A stretch of 11,133 bases of DNA from positions 1 through 11,133 of the forward strand of contig CAMLKQ010000046.1 of NCBI GenBank assembly GCA_946480585.1, written 5' to 3'. The stretch comes from an uncultured Kangiella sp. Its GTDB lineage: Bacteria; Pseudomonadota; Gammaproteobacteria; Enterobacterales; DSM-103792. The translations under genes were made by a program, and so were the position numbers. A model generated the notes under the pieces. It had not been told where the DNA came from. It saw only the letters and a program-made list of their open reading frames with translations, and did not search any database. Shown here in pieces: positions 1-8,406 of this stretch; within the stretch, counting starts at the first letter, position 1, and the number at the start of each line of letters is the position of its first letter.

Positions 1-1383
1 CAATTTGGTTACAAGCAGGGCGACAAGACCATTCCTGATCTCGATCCGTGGGAGCCGGCGCCGTATCACCAGCTCGACAACGACAACGCCTACCTGCAAG
101 CCAGCTGGAGTCGCGAGCTGTCTGCTGGCCACGAGCGTCGCATTCAGGCCTATTTCAATTACAACAATGCGGAAGAAGACTGGCGCTCTTGCCCGCCGGC
201 CGTTTTTCTCAGTGACGAATTGGGTGCGCTGTTTGCCGCCGACAACGCCTACACGCTGGCGTTGCTTGATGCCTACGGCAACGGCGAACCGCTGCCGCCG
301 CCGCCGAATCCGGAAGTGGCAGCGTTGCTTGGCGCCGTGTTTGCCCGCATTGCCGATGATGGTTTGACCCAGGTCTGCGGCACGGCCAATCAGGATCTGC
401 GGGAAACCCGCACCGATTTCGAATGGCAGGACACGCTGACGCTGTCGGATGCGCTGCGCGTCGTCGCCGGTTTTTCGGCCCGCACCGATCGGGTCAAATC
501 GGAAACCTTTTTTGGTGGCGAACGCAGCAGCGATCTCTGGCGCCTGTTCGGTAATGCCGAGTGGCGCTGGCGCGACGATTTGCTGGTCCATGTCGGCGCC
601 ATGCTGGAGCACGACGACATCATCGGCCACGAACTGTCACCGCGACTGGCATTGAACTGGGCGATCAACGAGCAGCACAGCCTGCGTGCGATTGTCTCCC
701 GCGCGGTGCGAACGCCGGATCTGTTCGAGGAATATGGTCGGTTCAGCTACACGCTGCGCGATCTCGACAGCCCGGTCAACGGCAGCGAAACCAGTGCCAG
801 CTATTTCCAGAGCAGCCGCTCGGCCGGCGGCTTGGGGCCGGAGCGCATCCTGTCGCGCGAGCTCGGCCTGTACGCCCGTTACTTCGACAACCGGCTGGAG
901 CTGGATCTGAAGCTGTTCAAGGACGATCTGCGGGATCTCATCGAAGGCCAGACCCAGTTGTACGGCTTCCGCATCGACAATGGCGGCCATGCCGATCAGG
1001 AAGGCTGGGAAATGCAGCTCAATTTCCGGCCCAGCCACGGCTGGCGCATCATGGCCGGCACCAGCGAATTGCGCATCAGCAACGCCAGCATCGACCGCTA
1101 TGAACGGGCCAGCGCCAAGCACACCCACCAGGCCCTGATTGGCTATCGGCTCGCCAGCAACACCGAATTGTCGCTGACCTGGTACGAACTCAATGATTTT
1201 TGGCTGCAGGACTATCGTCTGCTCGGCGCCCGGCTGAGCCAGCAATTGAAGCTGGGCGAGCGCCACAGCCTGGACCTGGCGGTCATGTTGCAGTCACGCC
1301 GGGACCGAAACTTCATCTTTGACGAAGACAACAACGAAACCGATTACAATTACGGCTGGATCACCGCCAGTCTGAGTTTCTGA
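1..1383 (+). CDS. TonB-dependent outer-membrane receptor, C-terminal part (5' end cut by window)
   Basis: The reading frame is open from base 1 to the TGA at 1381-1383 and gives 460 residues with no start codon in view, so the signal peptide and plug domain lie outside the window. What is visible looks like a 22-stranded TonB-receptor barrel: alternating strands separated by long Asp/Asn-rich loops, a block LSPRLALNW followed by SRAVRTPDLFEEYG (about residues 213-246), which matches the 'SPRL...R..RaP...E' signature of these receptors, and a final ASLSF ending in the C-terminal Phe that the BAM complex recognises. Such receptors import iron-siderophore, haem, cobalamin or sugar ligands using TonB energy. 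The substrate cannot be told from this part. A loop bounded by Cys64 and Cys126 contains PLPPPPNP (residues 97-104) and may be an extracellular disulfide-closed loop. The next gene starts 4 bases downstream. Family call is firm; ligand unknown. Confidence 0.88.
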   Translation, partial: QFGYKQGDKTIPDLDPWEPAPYHQLDNDNAYLQASWSRELSAGHERRIQAYFNYNNAEEDWRSCPPAVFLSDELGALFAADNAYTLALLDAYGNGEPLPPPPNPEVAALLGAVFARIADDGLTQVCGTANQDLRETRTDFEWQDTLTLSDALRVVAGFSARTDRVKSETFFGGERSSDLWRLFGNAEWRWRDDLLVHVGAMLEHDDIIGHELSPRLALNWAINEQHSLRAIVSRAVRTPDLFEEYGRFSYTLRDLDSPVNGSETSASYFQSSRSAGGLGPERILSRELGLYARYFDNRLELDLKLFKDDLRDLIEGQTQLYGFRIDNGGHADQEGWEMQLNFRPSHGWRIMAGTSELRISNASIDRYERASAKHTHQALIGYRLASNTELSLTWYELNDFWLQDYRLLGARLSQQLKLGERHSLDLAVMLQSRRDRNFIFDEDNNETDYNYGWITASLSF

Positions 1384-1387
1384 CCCC

Positions 1388-1927
1388 ATGTCCGCGCACG
1401 ACCCCCGCCAGCCCATTGAGGCCGACTACAACCTGCCCGATGAGTTGGCTGACGATATTCCGAGCAAATCGCAGCGCAAGCGCGAAATGCACGCCCTGCA
1501 GGACATGGGCGCCGAGCTGGTCGAGTTGCCCGCCGGCCAGCTCGACCAGCTGCCGCTGCCAGATCGCCTGCGCGACGCCATCGATCTGTGCAAGGAAATC
1601 CGCTCACACGAAGCCCATCGCCGGCAATTGCAGTTCATCGGCAGACTGCTGCGCGACGTCGAGGTGGAGCCGCTGCAGCAAGCGCTGGAACACCTGCGCC
1701 AACACGCGAAAATCGCCAACCAGAAATTTCACCAGCTGGAGCGCTGGCGCGACCGCCTGATCGCCGAAGGCGATGACGCACTCAACGCCTTTCTGGCCGA
1801 ACATCCGCAAGCCGATCGGCAGCAACTGCGCCAGCTGATCCGCACCGCGCAAAAAGAAGCCGCGCAAAACAAACCGCCAGCCGCCGCCCGCGAACTGTTT
1901 CGCACACTGCGTGACAGCGCCGAGTAA
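1388..1927 (+). CDS. darP: Ribosome-associated protein DarP/YjgA (DUF615)
   Basis: This encodes a 179-residue protein, close to E. coli YjgA (about 183). The family binds late 50S precursors and helps mature the peptidyl-transferase centre; the name DarP stands for dual-action ribosomal maturation protein. Recognisable blocks are SKSQRKREMHALQDMGAELV (residues 26-45), RRQLQFIGRLLRD (78-90), FHQLERWRDRLIAEGDD (114-130), and the C-terminal DRQQLRQLIRTAQKE and NKPPAAARELFRTLRD (143-176). The protein is strongly charged, mostly helical, and has no signal peptide or membrane segment. The ATG at 1388 fits the family N-terminus, but I see no good Shine-Dalgarno; only a GAG at 1374-1376 lies upstream. 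With a 4-base gap to the receptor stop, translation may be coupled to the receptor gene. It is convergent with tldD. Family assignment is sure; the exact start is likely but weakly supported. Confidence 0.95.
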   Translation: MSAHDPRQPIEADYNLPDELADDIPSKSQRKREMHALQDMGAELVELPAGQLDQLPLPDRLRDAIDLCKEIRSHEAHRRQLQFIGRLLRDVEVEPLQQALEHLRQHAKIANQKFHQLERWRDRLIAEGDDALNAFLAEHPQADRQQLRQLIRTAQKEAAQNKPPAAARELFRTLRDSAE

Positions 1928-1952
1928 ATCGGCCCGCCGTTTCACGGCACAA

Positions 1953-1980
1953 AAAAAGGACAGCCTTCGCTGCCCTTTTT
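1953..1980. terminator. Bidirectional rho-independent terminator between darP and tldD
   Basis: The arms at 1953-1964 (AAAAAGGACAGC) and 1969-1980 (GCTGCCCTTTTT) flank the 4-base loop CTTC. On the plus strand the GC part has one A-C mismatch and is followed by five T. On the minus strand the same position becomes a G-U wobble, so the stem GGGCAGC/GCTGUCC is fully paired and is followed by seven U. It should therefore end the minus-strand operon after tldD more efficiently than it ends the darP transcript. Its position in a 115-base convergent gap fits a shared terminator. Confidence 0.88.
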
Positions 1981-1990
1981 GTTTGCGCTC

Positions 1991-2015
1991 TGACGGTGCA
2001 TCCGTCAACGTTTTT
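1991..2015 (+). terminator. Possible second, weaker plus-strand terminator hairpin
   Basis: TGACGG (1991-1996) and CCGTCA (2002-2007) form a perfect 6-bp stem with loop TGCAT, followed after ACG by five T (2011-2015). It lies just downstream of the shared terminator and could act as a back-up stop for the darP transcript. The stem is short and the T run is three bases away from it, so this is only a candidate. On the minus strand no U run follows it. Confidence 0.4.
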
Positions 2016-2042
2016 CGGCACCATGACTGAACGCAGTTGCCG

Positions 2043-3497
2043 TCAGGCCGCGGTGCCACCCACGGTCAACTCATCGATCTTCAAGGTCGGTTGCCCGACA
2101 CCGACCGGTACGCTTTGACCAGCCTTGCCGCAGACACCGATGCCGTCATCGAGTTTCAGATCGTTGCCGACCATGCTGACCTTGGTCAGCACATCCGGGC
2201 CATTGCCGATCAGCGTTGCGCCTTTGACTGGGCGGGTGATTTTGCCGTCTTCGATCAGATAAGCCTCACTGGCGGAGAACACGAATTTGCCGGAGGTGAT
2301 ATCGACCTGGCCACCGCCGAACTGCGGCGCGTACAGGCCTTTCTTGACCGAGCGAATGATCTCCTCCGGATCATGCGGCCCTGCCAGCATGTAGGTGTTG
2401 GTCATTCGCGGCATCGGCAGGTGCGCGTAACTTTCGCGGCGACCGTTGCCGGTGCTGTGGGTACCCATCAGCGCGGCGTTTTTCTTGTCCTGCAGATAGC
2501 CACGCAGAATGCCGTTCTCGATCAGCACCGTGTGCTGGCTCGGTGTACCTTCGTCATCGATGGACAGCGAGCCGCGCCGACCCGGCAGCGTGCCGTCATC
2601 AACCACAGTGCAAAGCGGCGAGGCGACACGCTCGCCAATGCGACCGGAAAACACACTGGACCCTTTGCGGTTGAAATCACCCTCCAGACCATGACCGACC
2701 GCTTCGTGCAACAACACGCCCGGCCAGCCAGCGCCGAGCACCACCGGCATCACACCAGCCGGCGCCGCAATCGCCTCGAGATTGACCAAGGCCTGTCGCA
2801 CTGCTTCGCGCGCGCACTGGAATGGAAAATCGTTTTGCATCAGCGTCGCCAGATCATAGCGACCACCGCCACCGGCGTAACCGGTTTCACGGCGACCATT
2901 GCGCTCGACGATTACCGATACGTTGAATCGCACCAGCGGTCGGACATCCGCGGCCAGGGTGCCGTCGGTGTGGGCAACCAGTATTTGATCGGACACGGCA
3001 GTCAATGACGCCTGCACTTCCTGCACCGCCGGATCGAGCGCGCGGGTAAACGCATCGACTTGCCGCAGCCAATCGATTTTTTCCGCTTCAGTCATGCCCG
3101 GCAACGGATCGATGGCCGGATACAAGGCGCGCACCGGCGTGCGCCGAAATGCGGCCAAAGCAGCGTCTTGACCGGCGCGCGCAATCGAGCGTGCCGCACC
3201 GGCGGCCTGCAGCAGCGCCGGCATCACCAGATCTTCCGAATAGGCAAAACCGGTTTTGTCGCCGGCCAACGCCCGTACGCCAACACCGCGATCGCTGCTG
3301 AAGCTGGCATCTTTTACCATGCCATCTTCAAGCGCCCAGACTTCGTGCGTAGTGGCTTGAAAATACAACTCGGCCGCGTCGATGCGGTGATCGAGCATGC
3401 TGCCGAGTACCTGCGCCAGATCACTGGCCGCCAGACCGGCGGCACCGAGCAGCTGTTGTTCGGCCTGCTCGAACACCTGTAAACCTGTCGCCGTCAT
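2043..3497 (-). CDS. tldD: Metalloprotease TldD
   Basis: This encodes a 484-residue protein, near E. coli TldD (481). TldD pairs with TldE (PmbA) as a zinc-dependent protease in the cytoplasm that degrades unfolded peptides, removes leader peptides from microcin B17 and similar RiPPs, and affects CcdA antitoxin stability. The zinc motif [11 protein letters not shown] is present at residues 264-274, with both His and the Glu intact. Other family blocks are [20 protein letters not shown] (69-88), the stretch around [19 protein letters not shown], the [20 protein letters not shown] segment and [14 protein letters not shown] near the C-terminus. The ATG at 3497 was chosen because it gives the family length, has GGGAGA 6 bases upstream, and overlaps the nitrilase stop as ATGA; the longer open frame to 3671 starts with unrelated Arg-rich sequence. 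It is the last gene of the minus-strand operon. The partner pmbA is not in the window. Confidence 0.97.
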   Translation of the reverse strand: MTATGLQVFEQAEQQLLGAAGLAASDLAQVLGSMLDHRIDAAELYFQATTHEVWALEDGMVKDASFSSDRGVGVRALAGDKTGFAYSEDLVMPALLQAAGAARSIARAGQDAALAAFRRTPVRALYPAIDPLPGMTEAEKIDWLRQVDAFTRALDPAVQEVQASLTAVSDQILVAHTDGTLAADVRPLVRFNVSVIVERNGRRETGYAGGGGRYDLATLMQNDFPFQCAREAVRQALVNLEAIAAPAGVMPVVLGAGWPGVLLHEAVGHGLEGDFNRKGSSVFSGRIGERVASPLCTVVDDGTLPGRRGSLSIDDEGTPSQHTVLIENGILRGYLQDKKNAALMGTHSTGNGRRESYAHLPMPRMTNTYMLAGPHDPEEIIRSVKKGLYAPQFGGGQVDITSGKFVFSASEAYLIEDGKITRPVKGATLIGNGPDVLTKVSMVGNDLKLDDGIGVCGKAGQSVPVGVGQPTLKIDELTVGGTAA

Positions 3498-4357
3498 GAT
3501 TTGTCTCCCGTCGAGGGGCGTGCCGTCAGCGGTGTCGGCACAGCCGTCACCGCGATCCGCTGATGCTGCAACACTGGAAAGCGCTGACGCAGCGCATGGA
3601 GTGCGGCGAAATCCAGCTCGGCACAGATAATGGCTTCGCCAGTGTCGGCCTCGGCCAGACATTCGCCCCATGGATCGTAGATTACGCTGTGGCCATAGGT
3701 GGCGCGACCGTTTTCGTGCTGGCCGCCTTGATTAGCCGCGATGACAAAACACTGGTTCTCAATGGCACGTGCGCGCAGCAAGGTGTGCCAATGCGCCGCG
3801 CCGGTTGTCGCGGTGAATGCGGCCGGCACCAACAGCACATTGGCGCCACGCGCTACCTGCTGGCGATACAGCTCGGGAAAGCGCAAGTCATAGCAAATGC
3901 TGAAACCCAATACGGCATCACCAATGGCTGCAGTCACCACGTGCTCACCGGGCTCGATGCCACGCGACTCGAAATAACTTTCCCGGCCGCCGGGCAGCTC
4001 GACATCAAACAGATGCAGTTTGTCGTAATGGCAGTGCATGCTGCCATCCGGCGCGTAAAGTGCCAGCCGCGCCCTGACCCGCTCGCCGGTCGCACTTTGT
4101 GCTGGATAGGTGCCGGCCGCAATCCACAGCTGCTGCTCGCGCGCCACTCGCTGCAACATGGCCTGAATCGGGCCGTGGCCATCAGGCTCGGCGATGGTGC
4201 GTTTGTCTTCTTCGCGCAGCCCCATCAGCGGAAAATTTTCCGGCAGCAAGGCGAAGCGAGCGCCCTGAGCGGCCGCTTGCGTAAGCAGGCGTTCGGCTGC
4301 GGCAAGATTGCCATCGCGATCGATGCCGGACAGCATTTGAATGGCAGCCACTTTCAT
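3494..4357 (-). CDS. Carbon-nitrogen hydrolase (Nit1/YbeM-like amidase)
   Basis: This encodes a 287-residue member of the nitrilase superfamily with the full catalytic triad: Glu40 in LLPENF, Lys113 in YDKLHLFD and Cys155 in [12 protein letters not shown]. The downstream block [20 protein letters not shown] is also typical. The closest branch by these motifs is Nit1 / bacterial YbeM, whose known members hydrolyse deaminated glutathione made by transaminase side reactions, a metabolite-repair role in the cytoplasm. Substrate assignment here is inference; omega-amidase (Nit2) activity is the main alternative. The start at 4357 has AGGAG 10 bases upstream and gives the usual N-terminus MKVAAIQM. 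It follows yhdP by 41 bases and its stop overlaps the tldD start (ATGA), suggesting coupled translation. E. coli lacks a gene here, while Pseudomonas-type clusters, as I recall them, have one. Confidence 0.93.
   Translation of the reverse strand: MKVAAIQMLSGIDRDGNLAAAERLLTQAAAQGARFALLPENFPLMGLREEDKRTIAEPDGHGPIQAMLQRVAREQQLWIAAGTYPAQSATGERVRARLALYAPDGSMHCHYDKLHLFDVELPGGRESYFESRGIEPGEHVVTAAIGDAVLGFSICYDLRFPELYRQQVARGANVLLVPAAFTATTGAAHWHTLLRARAIENQCFVIAANQGGQHENGRATYGHSVIYDPWGECLAEADTGEAIICAELDFAALHALRQRFPVLQHQRIAVTAVPTPLTARPSTGDKS
3504..3509 (-). promoter_or_regulatory. Ribosome binding site of tldD
   Basis: GGGAGA on the minus strand lies 6 bases before the ATG at 3497, inside the last codons of the nitrilase gene. 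It decides the tldD start against the in-frame upstream codons and gives tldD its own initiation signal as well as the ATGA overlap. Confidence 0.8.
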
Positions 4358-4367
4358 GATGCGCGTA

Positions 4368-4372
4368 CTCCT
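4368..4372 (-). promoter_or_regulatory. Ribosome binding site of the nitrilase gene
   Basis: AGGAG on the minus strand lies 10 bases before the ATG at 4357, in the 41-base spacer after yhdP. The spacing is at the long end of the usual range. It supports independent initiation rather than coupling to yhdP. Confidence 0.7.
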
Positions 4373-4398
4373 GCGATGGCCGTGATGGCAGCGTTTGC

Positions 4399-7300
4399 TT
4401 ATGGCGCCGGCACGGGCTCCGGTTGTTCCGGAATGGCGATCTCGCCTTCACGACGGCCACGTTCGATCACGTCCGGATTGTCCCAGGGACCGTAAACCTG
4501 GAACTCGAATCCGAACACCACTTTCTCGACCCGCTCAATGAACAGTTTGTTCATCAGCCACAACGCCACGCCGGCGGTCGGGTTGATGATCCAGCCGGCG
4601 AGCACCGGGAAGCTTGAGTTCAGCTTGGTCGTGCCGACAATCTTCTGATCCAGCCGGCGATTGACGAAATCGATGTCGCCGGTGAAATCCAGATCGAGCG
4701 CGACGCCTTCCAGTTTGACATTGCGGTTGACGGCCTTGCCGTCCGCCACCAGAAACTCGCCGCTGAGCCGGTCGTAATACAAACCGTCCTTGAACAAATC
4801 GCTGAAATCGAGGCTGAGCCGACGGGTCAATGACGACAGCCCCAGCAGACTGAACACCCGCGCGACCCGCTCCTTGGCTTCGGTGTCGCGGGCGATATAG
4901 CCTTTGCCAAGTTGCAAGCCGATTTCGCCACGGCTCGCCGCCAAGCGAAAATCCACCGGACTGTTCGGCCAGCGCAAATTCAGATCGATGTGACCTGCCG
5001 ATTCGCGCACACCGAGATCCACGCCCCAATCCCGAGTCAGCGTTCCCCAATCGCGGCTGCTGACGCGGCCTTGAATCGCGGTGTCATGCTCTGCCGCCGA
5101 CCACAGCCCGGTGAGTGCGATGGTCAATAAATCTTTGCGCTCGGCTTTCATGCTCAAACGCTTGTCCTGCTGTTCATTGCGCAAACTGAGCTGCACCTGG
5201 CCAAACTCGCGACTGTAAAACCGGCACTGTTTGCAATCGACTTCCAGCTCCGGCCACTCTGCCGGTTCCCGCAGCACCGTGACGGCCGTCGCGCTGGCAG
5301 TGCTGGCCGGATCGGTCACTGCCACAGCAGCGTTATCGATTGCGGTACCGTGTGAAGGTGCGTCAGCTCCGGCAATCGCATGTGCTTGGATATCGGTTTC
5401 AGCGGTTTCTGTTGCCGAAATTGCTGTTGCTTCCGTTGACTGCGCGGTCACCGGCGACTCATGCAACAGTTTCTCCAGCTTGACCCGAATCGGCGCGTCC
5501 GCTGCCAGCACCACCTCACCAACCAGGGCCGGCGCGCGCAGCTGCAGCTGATAGCCGGCATCGGTCGGGCGTCCGCCCAATTGCACAGTGTTGAACGGCA
5601 TGCCATAAAAATCGACGGTGTCGATCGACAGCGCCAGCATCGGCGCTGTGCCATCGCGCGCGGTCTTTGGTTCCGTTGTAGCAGCATCGCGGCCCTGCTC
5701 GACGTCATCGGGCAGCGCCGCGGCGGTACGGGTCACGTCAACAATGAACGGCAACCATTCCGTCGCGGCGATAGTCGGCAAACTGCCACGGATGCTGAGG
5801 CCGGGGCTGTGGCCGGTGTACGAGGCGCCGCCCAACAACAGCTCTGCCCGCAATGCCGATTCGTCGGCGCGTCGTTCAGCCTGAAACACCAGTTGATTGT
5901 CGTAGTCAGCCCACAGCGACAAGCGCTCGGCATCGACACCGGCAACAAACCGAAGCGGCCGCCTGCTGTCGGCCGTTTTGCCAAACGGTGCCGGCGCGGT
6001 CAACGCCAATCCCTGCAAATCGGTCTGCAACTCCACTTGCACACCGTGCTGCTCACGGCCCGGCAGCAGCACCTTGCCGTCATAGTCAAAGCGACCGACC
6101 ACCTGATGCTGCACCGGATGCGGATACCAAGCCGCGACCGCACCACTGTCCGCCTGACCGCGCACCAAAATTTCGCCACCACCGGCATCGCCTGTCAGTT
6201 TCGCTTCAAGCGAGCCACCGAGTGTCTGCATGCGCACATTGCCGCCGGTGATACCAAACTCGGCAAACGACACTTCTCCGCGCGCCGACGTGAACGGCAA
6301 GGCCAGCGGTTTGAGTTGCAGATTGGCATTGCCGAAACTGACAGTGCCGCGCACCTGACTGGCATGGCTGTCATGCAAGGGAATGGCCAGTGTCAGCGCC
6401 GTGCGCATGGCGCCGTTCGCTTCCAAGGTGTCCAACAGCGGTTGCAATGGCTTGCGCAGCGGACTGTTGCGCAGCAGCGCAAACGCGGCTTTGCCGCTGC
6501 CAGCACCTTCGGCTTGCACTTGCAGCGTCGCGGTCGGGCCACCCATCGGATCCAGCACGACACTGCCTTGTTCGACCCGCCACTGCGCCAACACGGCATC
6601 AGCGACGGTGATGAACATGCTGTTGCCGACGAACTGCAACTGCGCCTGCAGATCGGTTACCGCCGGCCAGTCTGGCTGAAACCGGTACTGGGCATTGCCA
6701 ACATCGGCGAGAACATCGAACACACCATCGTGCTGAGTGTATGGGAACCGCCGCAAGGGACCGCGCAGTACCGCATGCGCGGTTTTGACATCGGCCGCGA
6801 TGATGGCGCCGTCGAGATACTCCACCAGCTGCGGGGTCATGACACCAACCGGCAAATAAGCCGCCTTGTTGGCACCGACGCCGTCGCGAATCACCGCATT
6901 TAACGCCAGTTCCGGCTCGCCCTGAGCCGGCAATTGAATTGAGGCGCGCGCGTCGATCGCGATATCGGCATTGCGGATCAACGCCCGCGGCACCGTCAGC
7001 AAGGTATCGGCTTGCCCGGACTGCCAGCGCAGCGCGACATCAAGCGTCTGCAGCGCCAGCGGCGCGCGGAACAGGTCGTGAAAATCGATCTGCTGCTCGG
7101 CGGCCTGCAGCCGCAAGGCACCACTGTTCGCCGACACCAGCACCCGACCGCGCGCTTCCGACAACACCGGCAATTTGTCACTGCGATAACGCAGCCGTTC
7201 AAACTGGCTGGCAATGGCCCAGTCGGCCACGGCATCGTCACGCCAGAGAAAATCGATCTGGGTGCGCGGCAGATCGGCACTGGCCTCCAATGCAGCCAAC

Positions 7301-8406
7301 TGTTGCCGCAACTCGGCCGGCACAGCCGAGCTGAACTGCACAACAGTCATCAAATCGGCCAGCTGCATGGCGCCGATATCGAAGCCCCAGCGCTGTTGCT
7401 CGGGTTCGCGGCTGACTTTGCCTTCCAGCGTCAAGCCGGTGGTGGTTTTGCCGTCTATCTGCCATTGCACATTTTCGCCGTGCAAATACCACAGCCGATT
7501 GTTGGCGCGAGCAAAATGCAGTTGCCCGGAAACACTGTCCAGCGCTTTGCGCTGCTGCTCGTCGTTGACCAGTTGCAACTGCTTCAGCGCGACATTGGCC
7601 TGACCATCGCGCCAGGCACCATCACGCCAGTTGGCCCAGATCTGCAGTTGCAGATCGCCATCTTCGAGGTGCACACCCAGCGGCGCGACCGGCAGCGGCA
7701 AACGCGCCAGATCGAGCGACTGACTTTCCAGGAACACGCTCATCTGGTCGTTGGCACCGAGCGGATAATCGGTGAACTCCAGCACGAAGCGGGCGTTGCC
7801 GCCATCGTGCACGGTCAAATCACCGATGGCCTGATGTTGACCGCGCTGATTGCGCAAGCTCACTTCCGCCAGTTGCAACGGAATGATGTCGCCTTGCCGA
7901 CGCCGGTAACGGATTTCGGTATTGGTGATGGCGACCCGGTTCTGCCGCAGCAGAGCGTCGATGACGTATTGCGCGGAGATATCGGAATCGGTGTCGTTTT
8001 CCAGCAGCAGGCCGGGCAGCACCAGCTGGCCTTTGCTGTCCAGCTCAACCAATGCCTGCAGCCCTTCCACTTCGAACCGGCGCATCACCGCGTGCCAGCT
8101 CAGCAAAGAACGCGGCACATCCAGCGCCGCTTCAAAGCGCGCTACTTTCAGCAAGGGCTCGCCGGTGGTTGGTGACAGCAGTTCAATGCCGTTGACGCGC
8201 AATTCCGGACCGAAACCGCGCCAGGCACCATGAACCTCAGCGATGTGCACCGTCGCTCCGGTGCGCTCCGCCAGATATTGCTCAAACGCCGGCTTCAGCT
8301 GGTGAGCCTGCGGAAACAGCAGACGGCCCAGACTGACCAACACGGCAATGGCAATGATCAGCGCTGCGACGCTGTACCAGAGCCACTTGAGCGCACGCTT
8401 CCACAT
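4399..8406 (-). CDS. yhdP: YhdP family AsmA-like envelope protein (DUF3971 / AsmA-like C-terminal)
   Basis: This encodes a 1335-residue protein, somewhat longer than E. coli YhdP (about 1266). YhdP, with TamB and YdbH, is an AsmA-like protein anchored in the inner membrane that spans the periplasm as a grooved beta structure and carries phospholipids toward the outer membrane. Residues about 10-31 form a single hydrophobic anchor after MWKRALKW. The long middle is beta-rich repetitive sequence. The AsmA-like C-terminal domain (about 1160-1315) contains the hallmark run from FSLLGLSSLTRRLSLDFSDL through FTGDIDFVNRRLDQKIVG to VFGFEFQVYGPWDNPDV. Residues 984-1044 are an Ala/Thr-rich low-complexity insert, followed by a CxxC (Cys1058, Cys1061). 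The ATG at 8406 overlaps the rng stop as TGATG; a TTG one codon earlier is possible but less likely. No clear Shine-Dalgarno is seen, so initiation is probably coupled to rng. Confidence 0.95.
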   Translation of the reverse strand: MWKRALKWLWYSVAALIIAIAVLVSLGRLLFPQAHQLKPAFEQYLAERTGATVHIAEVHGAWRGFGPELRVNGIELLSPTTGEPLLKVARFEAALDVPRSLLSWHAVMRRFEVEGLQALVELDSKGQLVLPGLLLENDTDSDISAQYVIDALLRQNRVAITNTEIRYRRRQGDIIPLQLAEVSLRNQRGQHQAIGDLTVHDGGNARFVLEFTDYPLGANDQMSVFLESQSLDLARLPLPVAPLGVHLEDGDLQLQIWANWRDGAWRDGQANVALKQLQLVNDEQQRKALDSVSGQLHFARANNRLWYLHGENVQWQIDGKTTTGLTLEGKVSREPEQQRWGFDIGAMQLADLMTVVQFSSAVPAELRQQLAALEASADLPRTQIDFLWRDDAVADWAIASQFERLRYRSDKLPVLSEARGRVLVSANSGALRLQAAEQQIDFHDLFRAPLALQTLDVALRWQSGQADTLLTVPRALIRNADIAIDARASIQLPAQGEPELALNAVIRDGVGANKAAYLPVGVMTPQLVEYLDGAIIAADVKTAHAVLRGPLRRFPYTQHDGVFDVLADVGNAQYRFQPDWPAVTDLQAQLQFVGNSMFITVADAVLAQWRVEQGSVVLDPMGGPTATLQVQAEGAGSGKAAFALLRNSPLRKPLQPLLDTLEANGAMRTALTLAIPLHDSHASQVRGTVSFGNANLQLKPLALPFTSARGEVSFAEFGITGGNVRMQTLGGSLEAKLTGDAGGGEILVRGQADSGAVAAWYPHPVQHQVVGRFDYDGKVLLPGREQHGVQVELQTDLQGLALTAPAPFGKTADSRRPLRFVAGVDAERLSLWADYDNQLVFQAERRADESALRAELLLGGASYTGHSPGLSIRGSLPTIAATEWLPFIVDVTRTAAALPDDVEQGRDAATTEPKTARDGTAPMLALSIDTVDFYGMPFNTVQLGGRPTDAGYQLQLRAPALVGEVVLAADAPIRVKLEKLLHESPVTAQSTEATAISATETAETDIQAHAIAGADAPSHGTAIDNAAVAVTDPASTASATAVTVLREPAEWPELEVDCKQCRFYSREFGQVQLSLRNEQQDKRLSMKAERKDLLTIALTGLWSAAEHDTAIQGRVSSRDWGTLTRDWGVDLGVRESAGHIDLNLRWPNSPVDFRLAASRGEIGLQLGKGYIARDTEAKERVARVFSLLGLSSLTRRLSLDFSDLFKDGLYYDRLSGEFLVADGKAVNRNVKLEGVALDLDFTGDIDFVNRRLDQKIVGTTKLNSSFPVLAGWIINPTAGVALWLMNKLFIERVEKVVFGFEFQVYGPWDNPDVIERGRREGEIAIPEQPEPVPAP

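Noticed and set aside
637..1266. A 209-residue minus-strand open frame inside the TonB receptor gene
   Set aside because: It is antisense to barrel-strand sequence with clear receptor motifs and has no family features of its own.
1928..2042. Possible small RNA or small gene in the convergent gap
   Set aside because: The stretch is only 115 bases, is mostly explained by terminator hairpins, and shows no promoter-like boxes or plausible small reading frame.
2037..3008. A 323-residue open frame on the plus strand opposite tldD
   Set aside because: It is antisense to the conserved TldD domain including its zinc motif, and the product resembles no family I know.
3498..3671. Upstream extension of tldD by 58 codons
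   Set aside because: The extra residues are Arg/Ala/Ser-rich out-of-frame nitrilase sequence. The ATG at 3497 gives the family length, a good Shine-Dalgarno and an ATGA overlap.
3563..4495. A 310-residue open frame on the plus strand opposite the nitrilase gene
   Set aside because: It is antisense to a well-supported catalytic gene with an intact Glu-Lys-Cys triad, and crosses into the end of yhdP.
5461..6903. A 480-residue open frame on the plus strand opposite yhdP
   Set aside because: It is rich in Gln, His and Arg with no family resemblance, and lies fully antisense to a clear YhdP coding region. Long antisense open frames are expected in GC-rich DNA.
7012..8175. A 387-residue open frame on the plus strand opposite the N-terminal half of yhdP
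   Set aside because: Its composition mirrors codon bias of the opposite gene, and there is no recognisable motif, Shine-Dalgarno or neighbour that would support it.
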